Shown: positions 45,836-54,461 of the stretch, piece after piece | How the letters are laid out: the number at the start of each line of letters is the position of its first letter | Numbering within the stretch: position 1 is the first letter of the stretch | NCBI GenBank assembly: GCA_016790165.1 | Contig: JAEUPL010000008.1 | Coordinates: 1 to 64,000, forward strand | Length of the DNA: 64,000 nt | Direction of reading: 5' to 3' | Source: Burkholderiales bacterium | Lineage (GTDB): Bacteria; Pseudomonadota; Gammaproteobacteria; Burkholderiales; Casimicrobiaceae | The notes under the pieces: generated by a model | Seen by the model: only the letters and a program-made list of their open reading frames with translations | Told to the model about the DNA's origin: nothing | Database searches by the model: none | Made by a program: the position numbers and the translations under genes

Positions 45836-47746
45836 ATGCAGTTCTACAAAGACGGATTTAGAGGTGGCAACCCCGACATCAAGGAGGCAGCACCAAACCG
45901 CCGCAACCGCGGTGTCAACGAACCACTGCCCGAGAAAGTCGATGTGCTGATCGCTGGCACCGGACCTGCGGGCTTGTGTCTGGCTGCGCAGTTGGCGCAG
46001 TATCCGGACATCGAGACGATGATCGTCGAGCGCATGCCCGCCAACATCATTAAGGGCAAAGCCGACGGCATCAACACGCGCACGATGGAAATGTTTCAGG
46101 CCTTCGGCTTCGCCGACAAGGTGAAGCGCGAAACCTACTGGGTCAATCAGACAGCATTCTGGATGCCTGATCCTGCGCGCCCGGAGCACATCAAGCGCGT
46201 CGGTCGCGTTCAGGACGTCGCCGATGACAGCTCCGAGATGCCGCACATCTTGATTAATCAGGCGCGACTGCACGAGCTCTTTCTGGAGGTCATGCGCAAT
46301 TCCGCGTCACGACTGGAACCCGACTACGGCTGGGAGGTTGTGGGGCTGACCATTGACCCCACCACCGACGACTACCCGGTGACGGTGACGTTGAAAGATG
46401 CAACTGGCATCAACTGGTGGGCAACGCGCACGGTGCGTGCCAACTACGTGGTCGGATGCGACGGTGCACACTCGGCCGTGCGCAAGGCGATTGGTGGCGA
46501 ATTGCATGGCGACGCAGCGCATCAGGCCTGGGGTGTGATGGACATCCTCGCCAACACCGACTTCCCCGATGTTCGCCAGAAGTGCCTGATTTCTTCTGCC
46601 AGCGAGGGAAACGTGTTGATCATTCCACGCGAAGGCGGCTACGTCTTTCGCATGTACGTTGAGCTCGACAAGCTGCGTCCCGATGAGAAGGCCGCGCACC
46701 GCAAGTTCACGCAGGAGGACATGATCGCGGCAGCGAACCGTATCATCCGGCCCTATTCGCTTGACGTGAAAGAAATCGTGTGGTGGTCGATCTATGACAT
46801 CGGCCACAGCATTACCGACAAATTTGACGATGTATCCGCGGGCGAAAACCGCAACCCGCGGGTGTTTACGGCAGGCGATGCTTGCCACACCCATTCTCCG
46901 AAAGCGGGGCAGGGCATGAATGTGTCGATGCAAGACACGTTCAATCTGGGTTGGAAGCTCATTCACGTGCTGCAAGGTCGCGCCGATGCGAGCCTGTTGC
47001 GCAGCTACTCAAAAGAGCGCTTGACGGAAGCCAAGCGGCTCGTGGAAACCGATCACGCGTGGGCGCGCATCATGTCGGCACCGACCACGCAGGCTGAGCG
47101 CGATGGCACCGAAGAGCCGCGCATCATTCGGCAGTTCAAACAAAATCTGGAGTTCACCGGCGGCACCGCCGTGAAGTACGACACGTCTTACCTGTTTGCC
47201 GCGCCGACACATCAGGCGCTGGCCACCGGGGAGGAAATTGGTCGCCGTTTTCACTCGGCACCGGTGGTGCGGCTCTCAGACGCGAAACAAATGCAGCTCG
47301 GTCACATCGCCGAAGCCGATGCGCGCTGGCGCATCTACGCGTTTGCCGCCAAGGCGGACGGTTCGAGCGCGGGCTCCGCAATTCACAAGCTGGCAGACTG
47401 GCTCGAAAATGATGCCGACTCTCCCGTCGTCAAGTACCGGCGTACTGGTGATGACATCGACGCGGTGATTGACGTCCGCGCCGTATTTCAGCAAACCTTC
47501 GAGCAGCTTGCGTACGAGGACATGCCTTCGCTGCTGCGACCGCGAACCGGGAAGCTCGGTCTGCAGGACCATGAGAAGGTATTCTGCGTCGATCACAAGG
47601 GCGCGGGCGACATTTTCGATCTGCGTGGCATCGACCGTGAACGCGGTTGCATGATTGTCGTGCGCCCCGATCAGTATGTGGCGAATGTTTTGCCGCTGGA
47701 CGGATATCGGCCTTTGGCGGACTACTTTGCCGCGATTTTGAGATGA
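45836..47746 (+). CDS. mobA: FAD-dependent aromatic monooxygenase, 3-hydroxybenzoate 4-monooxygenase type
   Basis: A 636-residue flavoprotein of the PHBH/phenol hydroxylase group. The FAD loop is VLIAGTGPAGLCLAAQLAQ, and VVGCDGAHSAVRKAIGG and VFTAGDACHTHSPKAGQGMN are the DG and GD motifs. A C-terminal thioredoxin-like domain (GIDRERGCMIVVRPDQYVANV) is typical of this subgroup. Length and divergent MarR match Comamonas MobA, which converts 3-hydroxybenzoate to protocatechuate. Phenol 2-monooxygenase is the main alternative, so the symbol is tentative. Confidence 0.82.
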   Translation: MQFYKDGFRGGNPDIKEAAPNRRNRGVNEPLPEKVDVLIAGTGPAGLCLAAQLAQYPDIETMIVERMPANIIKGKADGINTRTMEMFQAFGFADKVKRETYWVNQTAFWMPDPARPEHIKRVGRVQDVADDSSEMPHILINQARLHELFLEVMRNSASRLEPDYGWEVVGLTIDPTTDDYPVTVTLKDATGINWWATRTVRANYVVGCDGAHSAVRKAIGGELHGDAAHQAWGVMDILANTDFPDVRQKCLISSASEGNVLIIPREGGYVFRMYVELDKLRPDEKAAHRKFTQEDMIAAANRIIRPYSLDVKEIVWWSIYDIGHSITDKFDDVSAGENRNPRVFTAGDACHTHSPKAGQGMNVSMQDTFNLGWKLIHVLQGRADASLLRSYSKERLTEAKRLVETDHAWARIMSAPTTQAERDGTEEPRIIRQFKQNLEFTGGTAVKYDTSYLFAAPTHQALATGEEIGRRFHSAPVVRLSDAKQMQLGHIAEADARWRIYAFAAKADGSSAGSAIHKLADWLENDADSPVVKYRRTGDDIDAVIDVRAVFQQTFEQLAYEDMPSLLRPRTGKLGLQDHEKVFCVDHKGAGDIFDLRGIDRERGCMIVVRPDQYVANVLPLDGYRPLADYFAAILR

Positions 47747-47850
47747 CGTGGTTGTCCGCGCGCGGCGTCGCAATGCGCCAAGTGCGGTGAAGCGACAGCG
47801 GTGCGGCCTAGACTGTCGGGCATTCATTCCGCAATAGACAGCGAGGCACC

Positions 47851-48948
47851 ATGCGCACGATACACCCTGACACCCTGCATCGCTGGGTGATGGATTTATT
47901 TGCCGCCGCTGGCTCCAGCCCGAACGAAGCGCGGTTGACGGCTGATCATCTCGTGCTCTCGAATTTGTCCGGGCACGACTCGCATGGCGTGGGGATGGTG
48001 CCGCGCTATGTCAAGGCGATTGCCGCTGGTGAGCTCACGCTCAACACCGACGTTGAGGTGGTGACTGATGCCGGCGGCATTCTGGTCATCGACGCCCATC
48101 GTGGCATCGGACAAAGCGTGACGCACCAGGCGATGAAACTCGCGATTGCGCGTGCGCACGAGTCCGGCGTGTGCGTGATGGGCTTGCGCAATTCGCACCA
48201 CCTCGGCCGCGTTGGGCACTGGGCCGAGCAGGCGGTGGCTGAGGGACTGATCGCCGTGCACTTCACCAATGCCGTGAGTCAGCACTGGGTGGCGCCCTAT
48301 GGCGGCGCCGAAGCCCGCTTCGTGACCAATCCGTTCACGGTGGGTATTCCACGCGCGGACGCGGATGGCGGGCCCATCGTGCTGGATTTCGCCACCAGCG
48401 CCATCGCGCAGGGCAAGGTGCGCGTCGCCTACAACGCGAAGAAGCACACGCCAGAAGGCGCGCTGATTGATCACGAGGGCTTTCCAACCACCAATCCGGG
48501 CGTGCTGTTCGAGCCCGTCAACGGCCGCACCGGCGCGCTCACCACGATGGCGGCGCACAAGGGCTACGCGCTGGCGATGGTGTGTGAGTTGCTCGGTGCC
48601 GCGCTGACGGGCGGCGCGGTGACCATTCCACGCAATCAGCCCAAGGCGGGGGTGTGGAACAACATGCTGACGATTGTGTTTGACCCGGCGCGCTTTGGTA
48701 CGGCGTCGGCGTTTGATGTTTCGATGCGGGACTTCGTGGCCTGGGTGAAATCGGCGCGCCTGGCCGAAGGCTTCGACGAAATCCTGATGCCGGGCGACCC
48801 GGAGCGTCGCTCGCGCGCGGCGCGCGCCAGCGCGGTGCCGATCGACGAGGGCACCATTACCGAGATGGATCAGGCCGCTGCCAACGTGGCGGCCACGCGC
48901 GGCAAGGGGCCCGGGCCACTCTCGGTCTTGATGGCAGGTACGGCGTAG
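47851..48948 (+). CDS. Malate/L-lactate dehydrogenase family oxidoreductase
   Basis: A 365-residue protein of the Ldh_2 family (YlbC/ComC/YiaK type), which has an NAD(P)-binding fold unlike classical lactate dehydrogenases. Conserved blocks are HDSHGVGMVPRYV, LRNSHHLGRVGHWAEQA, FVTNPFTVGIP, DFATSAIAQGKVRVA and AAHKGYALAMVCELLGAALTG. Members reduce various 2-keto acids or imines; the substrate is not predictable. It lies 104 bp after the monooxygenase and may belong to that pathway. Confidence 0.9.
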   Translation: MRTIHPDTLHRWVMDLFAAAGSSPNEARLTADHLVLSNLSGHDSHGVGMVPRYVKAIAAGELTLNTDVEVVTDAGGILVIDAHRGIGQSVTHQAMKLAIARAHESGVCVMGLRNSHHLGRVGHWAEQAVAEGLIAVHFTNAVSQHWVAPYGGAEARFVTNPFTVGIPRADADGGPIVLDFATSAIAQGKVRVAYNAKKHTPEGALIDHEGFPTTNPGVLFEPVNGRTGALTTMAAHKGYALAMVCELLGAALTGGAVTIPRNQPKAGVWNNMLTIVFDPARFGTASAFDVSMRDFVAWVKSARLAEGFDEILMPGDPERRSRAARASAVPIDEGTITEMDQAAANVAATRGKGPGPLSVLMAGTA

Positions 48949-48960
48949 TACGACGCGTTT

Positions 48961-49080
48961 ACAGCTTTTCAGCGCGATCGACGGATCCACCTGCCGTTTG
49001 TCGCAGTTTATCGGTAAGTCGACTTGACAAAAAAATTGGCTATAACGACCGCTGATTGGTCGATAGCGTCGAAAAGCTGT
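48961..49080. repeat. 120-bp palindromic intergenic element, copy F (best preserved)
   Basis: Ends ACAGCTTTTC and GAAAAGCTGT are perfect 10-bp inverted repeats at exactly 48961-48970 and 49071-49080. GTCGAC at 49018-49023 is the exact centre. The right arm contains ATAACGACCGCTGATTGG. It starts 12 bp after the Ldh-family stop. Its right end abuts the TTAG target duplication of an IS5-like MITE. Confidence 0.85.
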
Positions 49081-49084
49081 TTAG

Positions 49085-49246
49085 GGAAACGCTGAACAAG
49101 TCCCACGCGCACGTCGCATCGTCGGGCTTGGGCGATCTGCGAGCCAAAAATTTCTCGCCATAGCCCCGCTATGGCTCCAAATTTTCGACTCCCAGCTCAT
49201 CCCAATCCAACGCGCGACGTATCGCGGAGACTTGTTCAGCGTTTCC
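49085..49246. mobile_element. IS5-family MITE (non-autonomous insertion element)
   Basis: A 162-bp element bounded by perfect 18-bp inverted repeats, GGAAACGCTGAACAAGTC at the left and its complement at the right. The flanking 4-bp direct repeats TTAG (49081-49084 and 49247-49250) fit the YTAR target of IS5-group elements. There is no transposase gene inside. An internal inverted pair (AGCCATAGCGGGGC-like) lies near 49165. This looks like an internally deleted IS5-type element mobilised in trans. Together with copy F it accounts for the 322-bp gap. Confidence 0.85.
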
Positions 49247-49270
49247 TTAGCACTGACGGACGGCAGGAAT

Positions 49271-50041
49271 CTACTTCGGCCCGAGCGTGATGTCACCAAA
49301 ACGGGCGCTGGCCTTTTCACCGGTATTGTCGGTGTCGACCATGATGGCGATGCCCGAAATGCGGGTGGGTTCCTCGCCGAACGCGCGCTTGTAGTCGTCG
49401 TAGATGTTGCGCACGAAGCGCTTCCATTGGCCAACGGACTGCGGATCGGCGTCGACCACGATCATCTTGACACGCGTCGTGTAGGGGTTGGCGAATGTCG
49501 CGCCGAGGGCGGCCTTGTGCGTGAACACGTACGAGAGCGCCGCGTGCGGCGGCGTCTCACCGTAGAGCATGTGAGCAATCGCATTCTCAGCCTTCTCGCG
49601 CGCGCTCGCGCGATCACGATCATACGCAAACGTGATGTAAATGCGGGCGACATAGTCATCGCCCGCTTTGCTTTTGGGGTCGCTCGACGCGATCAGCCCG
49701 CCGGGCTTCCACATGAAACGCAGAATGGAGTCGACGCGGGCGTCGGCATCGAAGCGCCAGATCAACGCGCCCGCGGCAGCGTCCGCCGTAGCCTCGAGTA
49801 CGGTTGAGCCGATGTCGTCGTCACGTACCAGCGAGTACAGCGTTCGATGCTTTGCACCACGCACGGGCTGGAATTGCCAGGCACCCAGTGCGCGCCCCGG
49901 GGACATGCTGGAAAACAAGGCGAGACCAGGCGCCCCGGCCGATGTTTCGTTGGTCGCCCAGACCGGGGGCATGAGCGATGCGGCGAGCAAGGCCAGCGTG
50001 GCGCGGCGCGCGTTCAAAAGGAGCGTCGGAAACGTTGCCAT
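49271..50041 (-). CDS. DUF3047 family exported protein
   Basis: A 256-residue protein with an N-terminal signal (LNARRATLALLAASLMPPVWA) and a DUF3047 domain: ALIWRFDADARVDS, DYVARIYITFAYDRDRASAREKAENAIA and a C-terminal ISGIAIMVDTDNTGEKASARFGDI. The function is unknown. It overlaps the 3' end of the ATP-grasp gene by 28 bp, so the two belong to one operon. Confidence 0.82.
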   Translation of the reverse strand: MATFPTLLLNARRATLALLAASLMPPVWATNETSAGAPGLALFSSMSPGRALGAWQFQPVRGAKHRTLYSLVRDDDIGSTVLEATADAAAGALIWRFDADARVDSILRFMWKPGGLIASSDPKSKAGDDYVARIYITFAYDRDRASAREKAENAIAHMLYGETPPHAALSYVFTHKAALGATFANPYTTRVKMIVVDADPQSVGQWKRFVRNIYDDYKRAFGEEPTRISGIAIMVDTDNTGEKASARFGDITLGPK

Positions 50042-51348
50042 GGGGACGATTTTGCCGCACCGACCTCAGCATCAAAGTGCAGATGCTGGCAGACGTCGTC
50101 GAAGCGTGCCAGCAAGTCGTCGTGGTCGCGTCCGCCGAGGTGAACGAGGGCGTAACGGTAGTTGCCGAGCCATTTGGTCTCACGCGCGCGCGAGGTGCTG
50201 TGTTTGAGATCCAGAAACAGGCGCGCATCGGGATAAGCTGTCGCCAACCACTGCCGTTGCGCGAGCGGCGGTGCCTGCTTGACGGCATCACCGAACTCGC
50301 GGAAAACGAAGCTGGCGGCCGAGCCAAACGCCCCCTGTCGCTGCGGGAATCGCGGTGTCTTGCCGAGCGCGAGGTCAAGCTCAAGCGACCACAGGCTGTT
50401 GCCGTCGACGCGCTCGTAGAGATCGGAGAACTGACCCGCCATGCGCGGATTGATCTCAATAATCGTGATGCGACCGCTTTCCGGTTGGTAGAACAGCTCG
50501 ACGTTGAACAGGCCATGCGTGAAACCGATGGCAGCCACCGCGCGGCGCGCCACGTCTTCGAGCCGCGCGACAACTTCGCTGCCGAGCCGCGAGGGATATT
50601 CGAAGCGCATGAACGCGCTGGTGCCCGGATACATCACCGAGTCCACAGTGCCCAGGATGTTGACCTTGCCAGCGTGCGCGTAGCCGTCGACGCAGACCTG
50701 CAAGGCGTTATCCACGCAACCTTCGGCGATGAAACAGTCGGCGTCAATTTCGCAGTCGAGGTACTGCTTCGAGACGCGGCGGAACGGCCAGGTCAACCGC
50801 TTGATGATGAGCTTTTCCCAAAGGCGAAAGCGCAGATGTTCGCGCAGCACGCCCTCGTCGGCGCAGCGCTTTGCCAGCACCGAGAATGCGGCCTTCACTG
50901 GCTTGACGAAGAGCGGATAGTCGATGGTGACGGCGCGGGCGATGTCGGCGTCGTAGCGGAAGCCGCAGAACGGGGGCACATGCTCCGGCAGGACCTGGCT
51001 GTGAATCTGCCGTGCGACGAACTTGTGCTGCGCCGTAAGCAGCGCCTTGAGCGGCGTGCCCGGCAGCCCGAGCCTGCGCGTCAGCAGGCTCGCGGCGAGG
51101 GCACCGAACTGCTCATGTGTTGATACCACCGCCGCAATCTCGCGATGACGGTACTTTCTGGCAAGCGCGTCAACGAAGCGCTCGACGTCGAACCAGAGAA
51201 TGCGCACGTTCTGTGGAAACGTGAAGAAATCGAAACCCTCACGAACGAATTCGAATTCGTTGTGGGAAGCGATCAGCGGATCGAGAGCGAATTCGTCGTA
51301 TTCCTGGGCAAAAAGTACAAGGACCAGTGGCTTCAATTTGCGCAGCAT
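50014..51348 (-). CDS. ATP-grasp domain protein
   Basis: A 444-residue protein with an ATP-grasp fold: YPLFVKPVKAAFSVLAKRC for the nucleotide-contacting lysine and ITIIEINPRMAGQFSDLYERVDG for the metal-binding EINPR. Members ligate a carboxylate to an amine or thiol; the substrate is unknown. The start is MLRKLKPLVLVLFAQE at 51348; a further 66 codons upstream are low-similarity. It is the second gene from the 3' end of a minus-strand group (VTT-flavoprotein, DUF547, ATP-grasp, DUF3047). Confidence 0.85.
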   Translation of the reverse strand: MLRKLKPLVLVLFAQEYDEFALDPLIASHNEFEFVREGFDFFTFPQNVRILWFDVERFVDALARKYRHREIAAVVSTHEQFGALAASLLTRRLGLPGTPLKALLTAQHKFVARQIHSQVLPEHVPPFCGFRYDADIARAVTIDYPLFVKPVKAAFSVLAKRCADEGVLREHLRFRLWEKLIIKRLTWPFRRVSKQYLDCEIDADCFIAEGCVDNALQVCVDGYAHAGKVNILGTVDSVMYPGTSAFMRFEYPSRLGSEVVARLEDVARRAVAAIGFTHGLFNVELFYQPESGRITIIEINPRMAGQFSDLYERVDGNSLWSLELDLALGKTPRFPQRQGAFGSAASFVFREFGDAVKQAPPLAQRQWLATAYPDARLFLDLKHSTSRARETKWLGNYRYALVHLGGRDHDDLLARFDDVCQHLHFDAEVGAAKSSPWQRFRRSF

Positions 51349-51371
51349 GAAGCGCCGAATGTTACTTCGGG

Positions 51372-52181
51372 CTACTTCTTGTCGTTCAGGTTCCAATCGT
51401 AGTCGAGGTAGCTGATTGACACCTTCCCGGCCCGGATCTCCGCCTGTGCAGCCGGATCGGCACTCAGGCGGTCGGCGTATTTGCCGAGCGTGGTCTCCAG
51501 CGACGAGAAGCCCTTGTACCCCTTGGTGAAGTCCTTCTTGTACCAATCGAAGATCTTGCTGACTTCGAGTTTCTTCGACTCGGCGTTGTAGCGGTTGCGC
51601 GACTTGTCGGACAGGAAGCGCTGCATGCCGTCCTCCAGTTGGCTATCGATTCGCTCACCGGTGAACGCCTCATTGCGCAGCATCGGGCAGCCGATCGACG
51701 CACACACGACCGCGACATGGATGCGTGGGTCGTTAAACACGCCCTCGGCGCGGATCATGTCGTGTTCGATGTTGTCAAGCGTTGTCTCCCTGCCGAACAG
51801 CGTGAAGAACTTGAGCGACCAGGGTTTGGTGAAGGTGCCGCCGAGCTCACGGATCGACTTGACGTTCGGGTACTTCGTGAGGATCAGCTCAATCGTGTAG
51901 GCGTTGTAGGCGTTGATCAGAAACGCGAGCTGCTGCGGCTTGCTCCAGCTCTTGTACGTCGCCTCGGGCACGGCGGAGACGCCGCCGAGATAGGCCTTGA
52001 GCGCCGCGCGATCACGCGCGAAACCAGCATACGAGACCTGCGAGGCGTTGCCGTTGCTGATGTAGCTGACGTGCTTCTTCAGCAAGTCATCGAAACCCTT
52101 GTGCGAGTGGTCGAACTGAGCGACGGCGGATGCTGATGCGAGTGCAAGCAGCGTGGCGAAGGAGTGAATAACGCGCATCAT
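51372..52181 (-). CDS. DUF547 family exported protein
   Basis: A 269-residue protein with a signal peptide (RVIHSFATLLALASASAVA) and a DUF547 domain: QLAFLINAYNAYTIELIL, DNIEHDMIRAEGVFNDPRIHVAVVCASIGCPMLRNEAFTG. DUF547 has a cysteine-histidine arrangement like transglutaminase-type folds; its role is unknown. Its ATG overlaps the stop of the VTT-flavoprotein gene (ATGA), and it commonly neighbours such genes (inference). Confidence 0.87.
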   Translation of the reverse strand: MMRVIHSFATLLALASASAVAQFDHSHKGFDDLLKKHVSYISNGNASQVSYAGFARDRAALKAYLGGVSAVPEATYKSWSKPQQLAFLINAYNAYTIELILTKYPNVKSIRELGGTFTKPWSLKFFTLFGRETTLDNIEHDMIRAEGVFNDPRIHVAVVCASIGCPMLRNEAFTGERIDSQLEDGMQRFLSDKSRNRYNAESKKLEVSKIFDWYKKDFTKGYKGFSSLETTLGKYADRLSADPAAQAEIRAGKVSISYLDYDWNLNDKK

Positions 52182-54331
52182 GAACGCTCCCATGCGTGAA
52201 ATTTCTTGACCCATTCGAGCAGTCTGGCCGGCTGATGGTTACGCTTCCAGACGCCGGCCGCGTACTTGTTGGCCTCGCCCATGGTCGGATAGGTGTGGAT
52301 CGTGCCCAGGATCTTGTTAAGGCCGATGCCGTACTTCATTGCGGTGACGTACTCGACCAGAATATCGCCGGCGTGTTCGCCAACGATGGTGGCGCCGAGG
52401 ATCGTGTCCTTGCCGGCCGCAGTGATCACCTTGACGAAACCATGTGCCTCGCCGTCGGCGATGGCACGGTCGAGGTCGTCGATGCCATAGACCGTGACCT
52501 CGTGCGCGATCTTCTTTTCTCTGGCTTCGGTCTCGGACAGGCCCACGCGCGCGACCTCGGGGTCGGTGAAGGTGGCCCAGGGGATCACACGGTAATCGGC
52601 GCGGAACTTCTTGAAACGTCCGAAGAGCGCGTTGACCGCCGCGTACCAAGCCTGGTGCGAGGCGGTGTGCGTGAACTGGTACGGCCCCGCGACGTCGCCG
52701 CAGGCGTAGATGTTCGGGAAAATCGTCTGCAGGTAGTCGTTGGTTTCGATGGTCTTATTGGGCCGTGTCGGAATCCCCAGTTCCTCGAGGCCGAAGCCGG
52801 TCACGTTGGCCGTGCGCCCAACCGCGACCAGGATCTGGTCAAACGGCAGTCGCACCTCGGCGCCCGCGTGTTCGCAAACGAGGACTTTCTCGCCGTTTTC
52901 GACCCGCACCTGCTTGGCCTTGTGGCCCGTCAGCACGGCGACGCCATCTTTCTGCAAGGACTGGGTGACGATCTCGGAAACCTCGGGGTCTTCGCGGATC
53001 AGAATGCGCGGCAGCATCTCCACCTGCGACACCTGTGAGCCGAAGCGTGCGAAGCATTGCGTGAGCTCGCTGCCGATCGGGCCACCCCCCAGCACAACGA
53101 GGCGCTTGGGTAGCTCGCGCAGGTTCCAGATAGTGTCGCTGGTCAGGTAATCGACGGCCTCCAGACCGGGAATCGGCGGCACGAAGGGCCGCGCGCCCGA
53201 GGCGATCACGATGTTCCTGGTGGTCAACGTCTGCTTGGCGCCGCCGGGCGCCGTGAACTCGACCGACCAGGGCGAGACGATCTTCGCGGTGCCGGTCAGG
53301 CATTCAACGCCGAGTTCGCTGTAGCGCTCGACGGAGTCGTGCGGCTCAATCTCGCTGACGACGCGCTGCACGCGCTGCATGACATCGGCGAAGTTCCATT
53401 CGGCTTTCGCGCTGGCGAGACCGAACTCCTGCGAGCGTTTCATGTGTGACAGGAGCTTCGCCGACTTGATCAACGCCTTCGACGGCACGCATCCGGTGTT
53501 CAGGCAGTCGCCGCCCATCTTGTGCTTTTCGATCAGGGTAACCTTCGCCTTGACGGCAGCTGCGATGTAGGCGGTGACCAGCCCCGCCGAGCCGGCACCG
53601 ATCACCACCAGGTTGCGGTCGAACGACTTCGGCTTCAGATGCGCCCATTGGGCGTAGACCTTGCGGCCCTTGAGCCAGTCGAGCACCTTCTTGGCGAGGA
53701 TCGGGAAGATGCCCAGCAGCACGAAGGAGCCGAGAATCGCCGGTGAGAGGATGCCCTTCAGGCTATCGAGCTGCGCGAGTTGGGTGCCCGCGTTGACGTA
53801 GACGGCGGTACCGGCCAGCATGCCGATCTGGCTGACCCAGTAGAACGGCAAGGTCTTGATCGGGGTCAGGCCCATCAGCAGGTTGACCACGAAAAACGGG
53901 AACAATGGCACCAGGCGCAGCGCGAACAGGTAAAACGCGCCATCTTTCTCCACGCCCTCGTTGATCGGCTTCAGGCGGTCGCGGAACTTGCTCTGCACGA
54001 AATCGCGCAGCAGGAAACGGGCCGACAGAAAGGCCAGGGTGGCACCGACCGAGGAGGCGAACGAGACGAGAATCAGCCCCGTCCAGAAGCCGAAGACGGC
54101 ACCACCAATCAGCGTCAGGATTGCCGCACCTGGGAAAGAAGTGGCGGCAACCGCGACGTAGACCGCGAAGAACAGCAGGCCACTTTGCCACGGGTGCTCT
54201 GCAACGTACGCCGAGAGCGTCGCCTGGCGCGACTTGAAACTCTCCAGCGTGAGGTAACTGCCGAGGTCGAAGTAAAAGAAGGCACCAACGATGGCCGCGA
54301 TGACCACCAGCAATGCGATTTTCGATTTCAT
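52178..54331 (-). CDS. VTT (TVP38/TMEM64) membrane domain fused to a mercuric-reductase-like flavoprotein disulfide oxidoreductase
   Basis: A 717-residue fusion. Residues about 1-225 form a VTT/DedA-type membrane domain (AAILTLIGGAVFGFWTGLI; LRLVPLFPFFVVNLLMGLTPI). The rest is a class I pyridine-nucleotide disulfide oxidoreductase: LVVIGAGSAGLVTAYIAA, redox motif GGDCLNTGCVPSK with both cysteines, LVVLGGGPIGSELTQCF, ACGDVAGPYQFTHTASHQA and the C-terminal HTYPT. It joins a membrane transporter-like module to NAD(P)H-dependent disulfide chemistry, perhaps acting on a quinone or thiol substrate. The start MKSKIALLVV at 54331 is preferred over one eight codons upstream. Confidence 0.88.
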   Translation of the reverse strand: MKSKIALLVVIAAIVGAFFYFDLGSYLTLESFKSRQATLSAYVAEHPWQSGLLFFAVYVAVAATSFPGAAILTLIGGAVFGFWTGLILVSFASSVGATLAFLSARFLLRDFVQSKFRDRLKPINEGVEKDGAFYLFALRLVPLFPFFVVNLLMGLTPIKTLPFYWVSQIGMLAGTAVYVNAGTQLAQLDSLKGILSPAILGSFVLLGIFPILAKKVLDWLKGRKVYAQWAHLKPKSFDRNLVVIGAGSAGLVTAYIAAAVKAKVTLIEKHKMGGDCLNTGCVPSKALIKSAKLLSHMKRSQEFGLASAKAEWNFADVMQRVQRVVSEIEPHDSVERYSELGVECLTGTAKIVSPWSVEFTAPGGAKQTLTTRNIVIASGARPFVPPIPGLEAVDYLTSDTIWNLRELPKRLVVLGGGPIGSELTQCFARFGSQVSQVEMLPRILIREDPEVSEIVTQSLQKDGVAVLTGHKAKQVRVENGEKVLVCEHAGAEVRLPFDQILVAVGRTANVTGFGLEELGIPTRPNKTIETNDYLQTIFPNIYACGDVAGPYQFTHTASHQAWYAAVNALFGRFKKFRADYRVIPWATFTDPEVARVGLSETEAREKKIAHEVTVYGIDDLDRAIADGEAHGFVKVITAAGKDTILGATIVGEHAGDILVEYVTAMKYGIGLNKILGTIHTYPTMGEANKYAAGVWKRNHQPARLLEWVKKFHAWERS

Positions 54332-54424
54332 ACGCCCTTTCCCCGCACTCGCCAAACCGTTCAGTGAACGACTGAAGTTTCGGTTTTAGCGCTTTGTCGC
54401 GTGCGGGGCGAGGGCCTTACAGTC

Positions 54425-54461
54425 GCGACGTGCTCGTGACACTTGTTCAGCGATTCCCTAG
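54425..54461 (-). mobile_element. Relic end of an IS5-type element
   Basis: On the minus strand the sequence GGAATCGCTGAACAAGT followed by CACGAGCACGTCGC matches the left 37 bp of the intact MITE at 49085 with few changes. It abuts a CTAG (54458-54461) that fits the YTAR target. No second terminal repeat or matching duplication is visible nearby, so only one end survives. The stop codon of the adjacent decarboxylase gene lies inside that CTAG. Confidence 0.65.

Noticed and set aside
54331-54424. Inverted pair CCCCGCAC / GTGCGGGG upstream of the VTT-flavoprotein
   Set aside because: The loop is about 60 nt and no T-run follows, so it was not called a terminator or an element.
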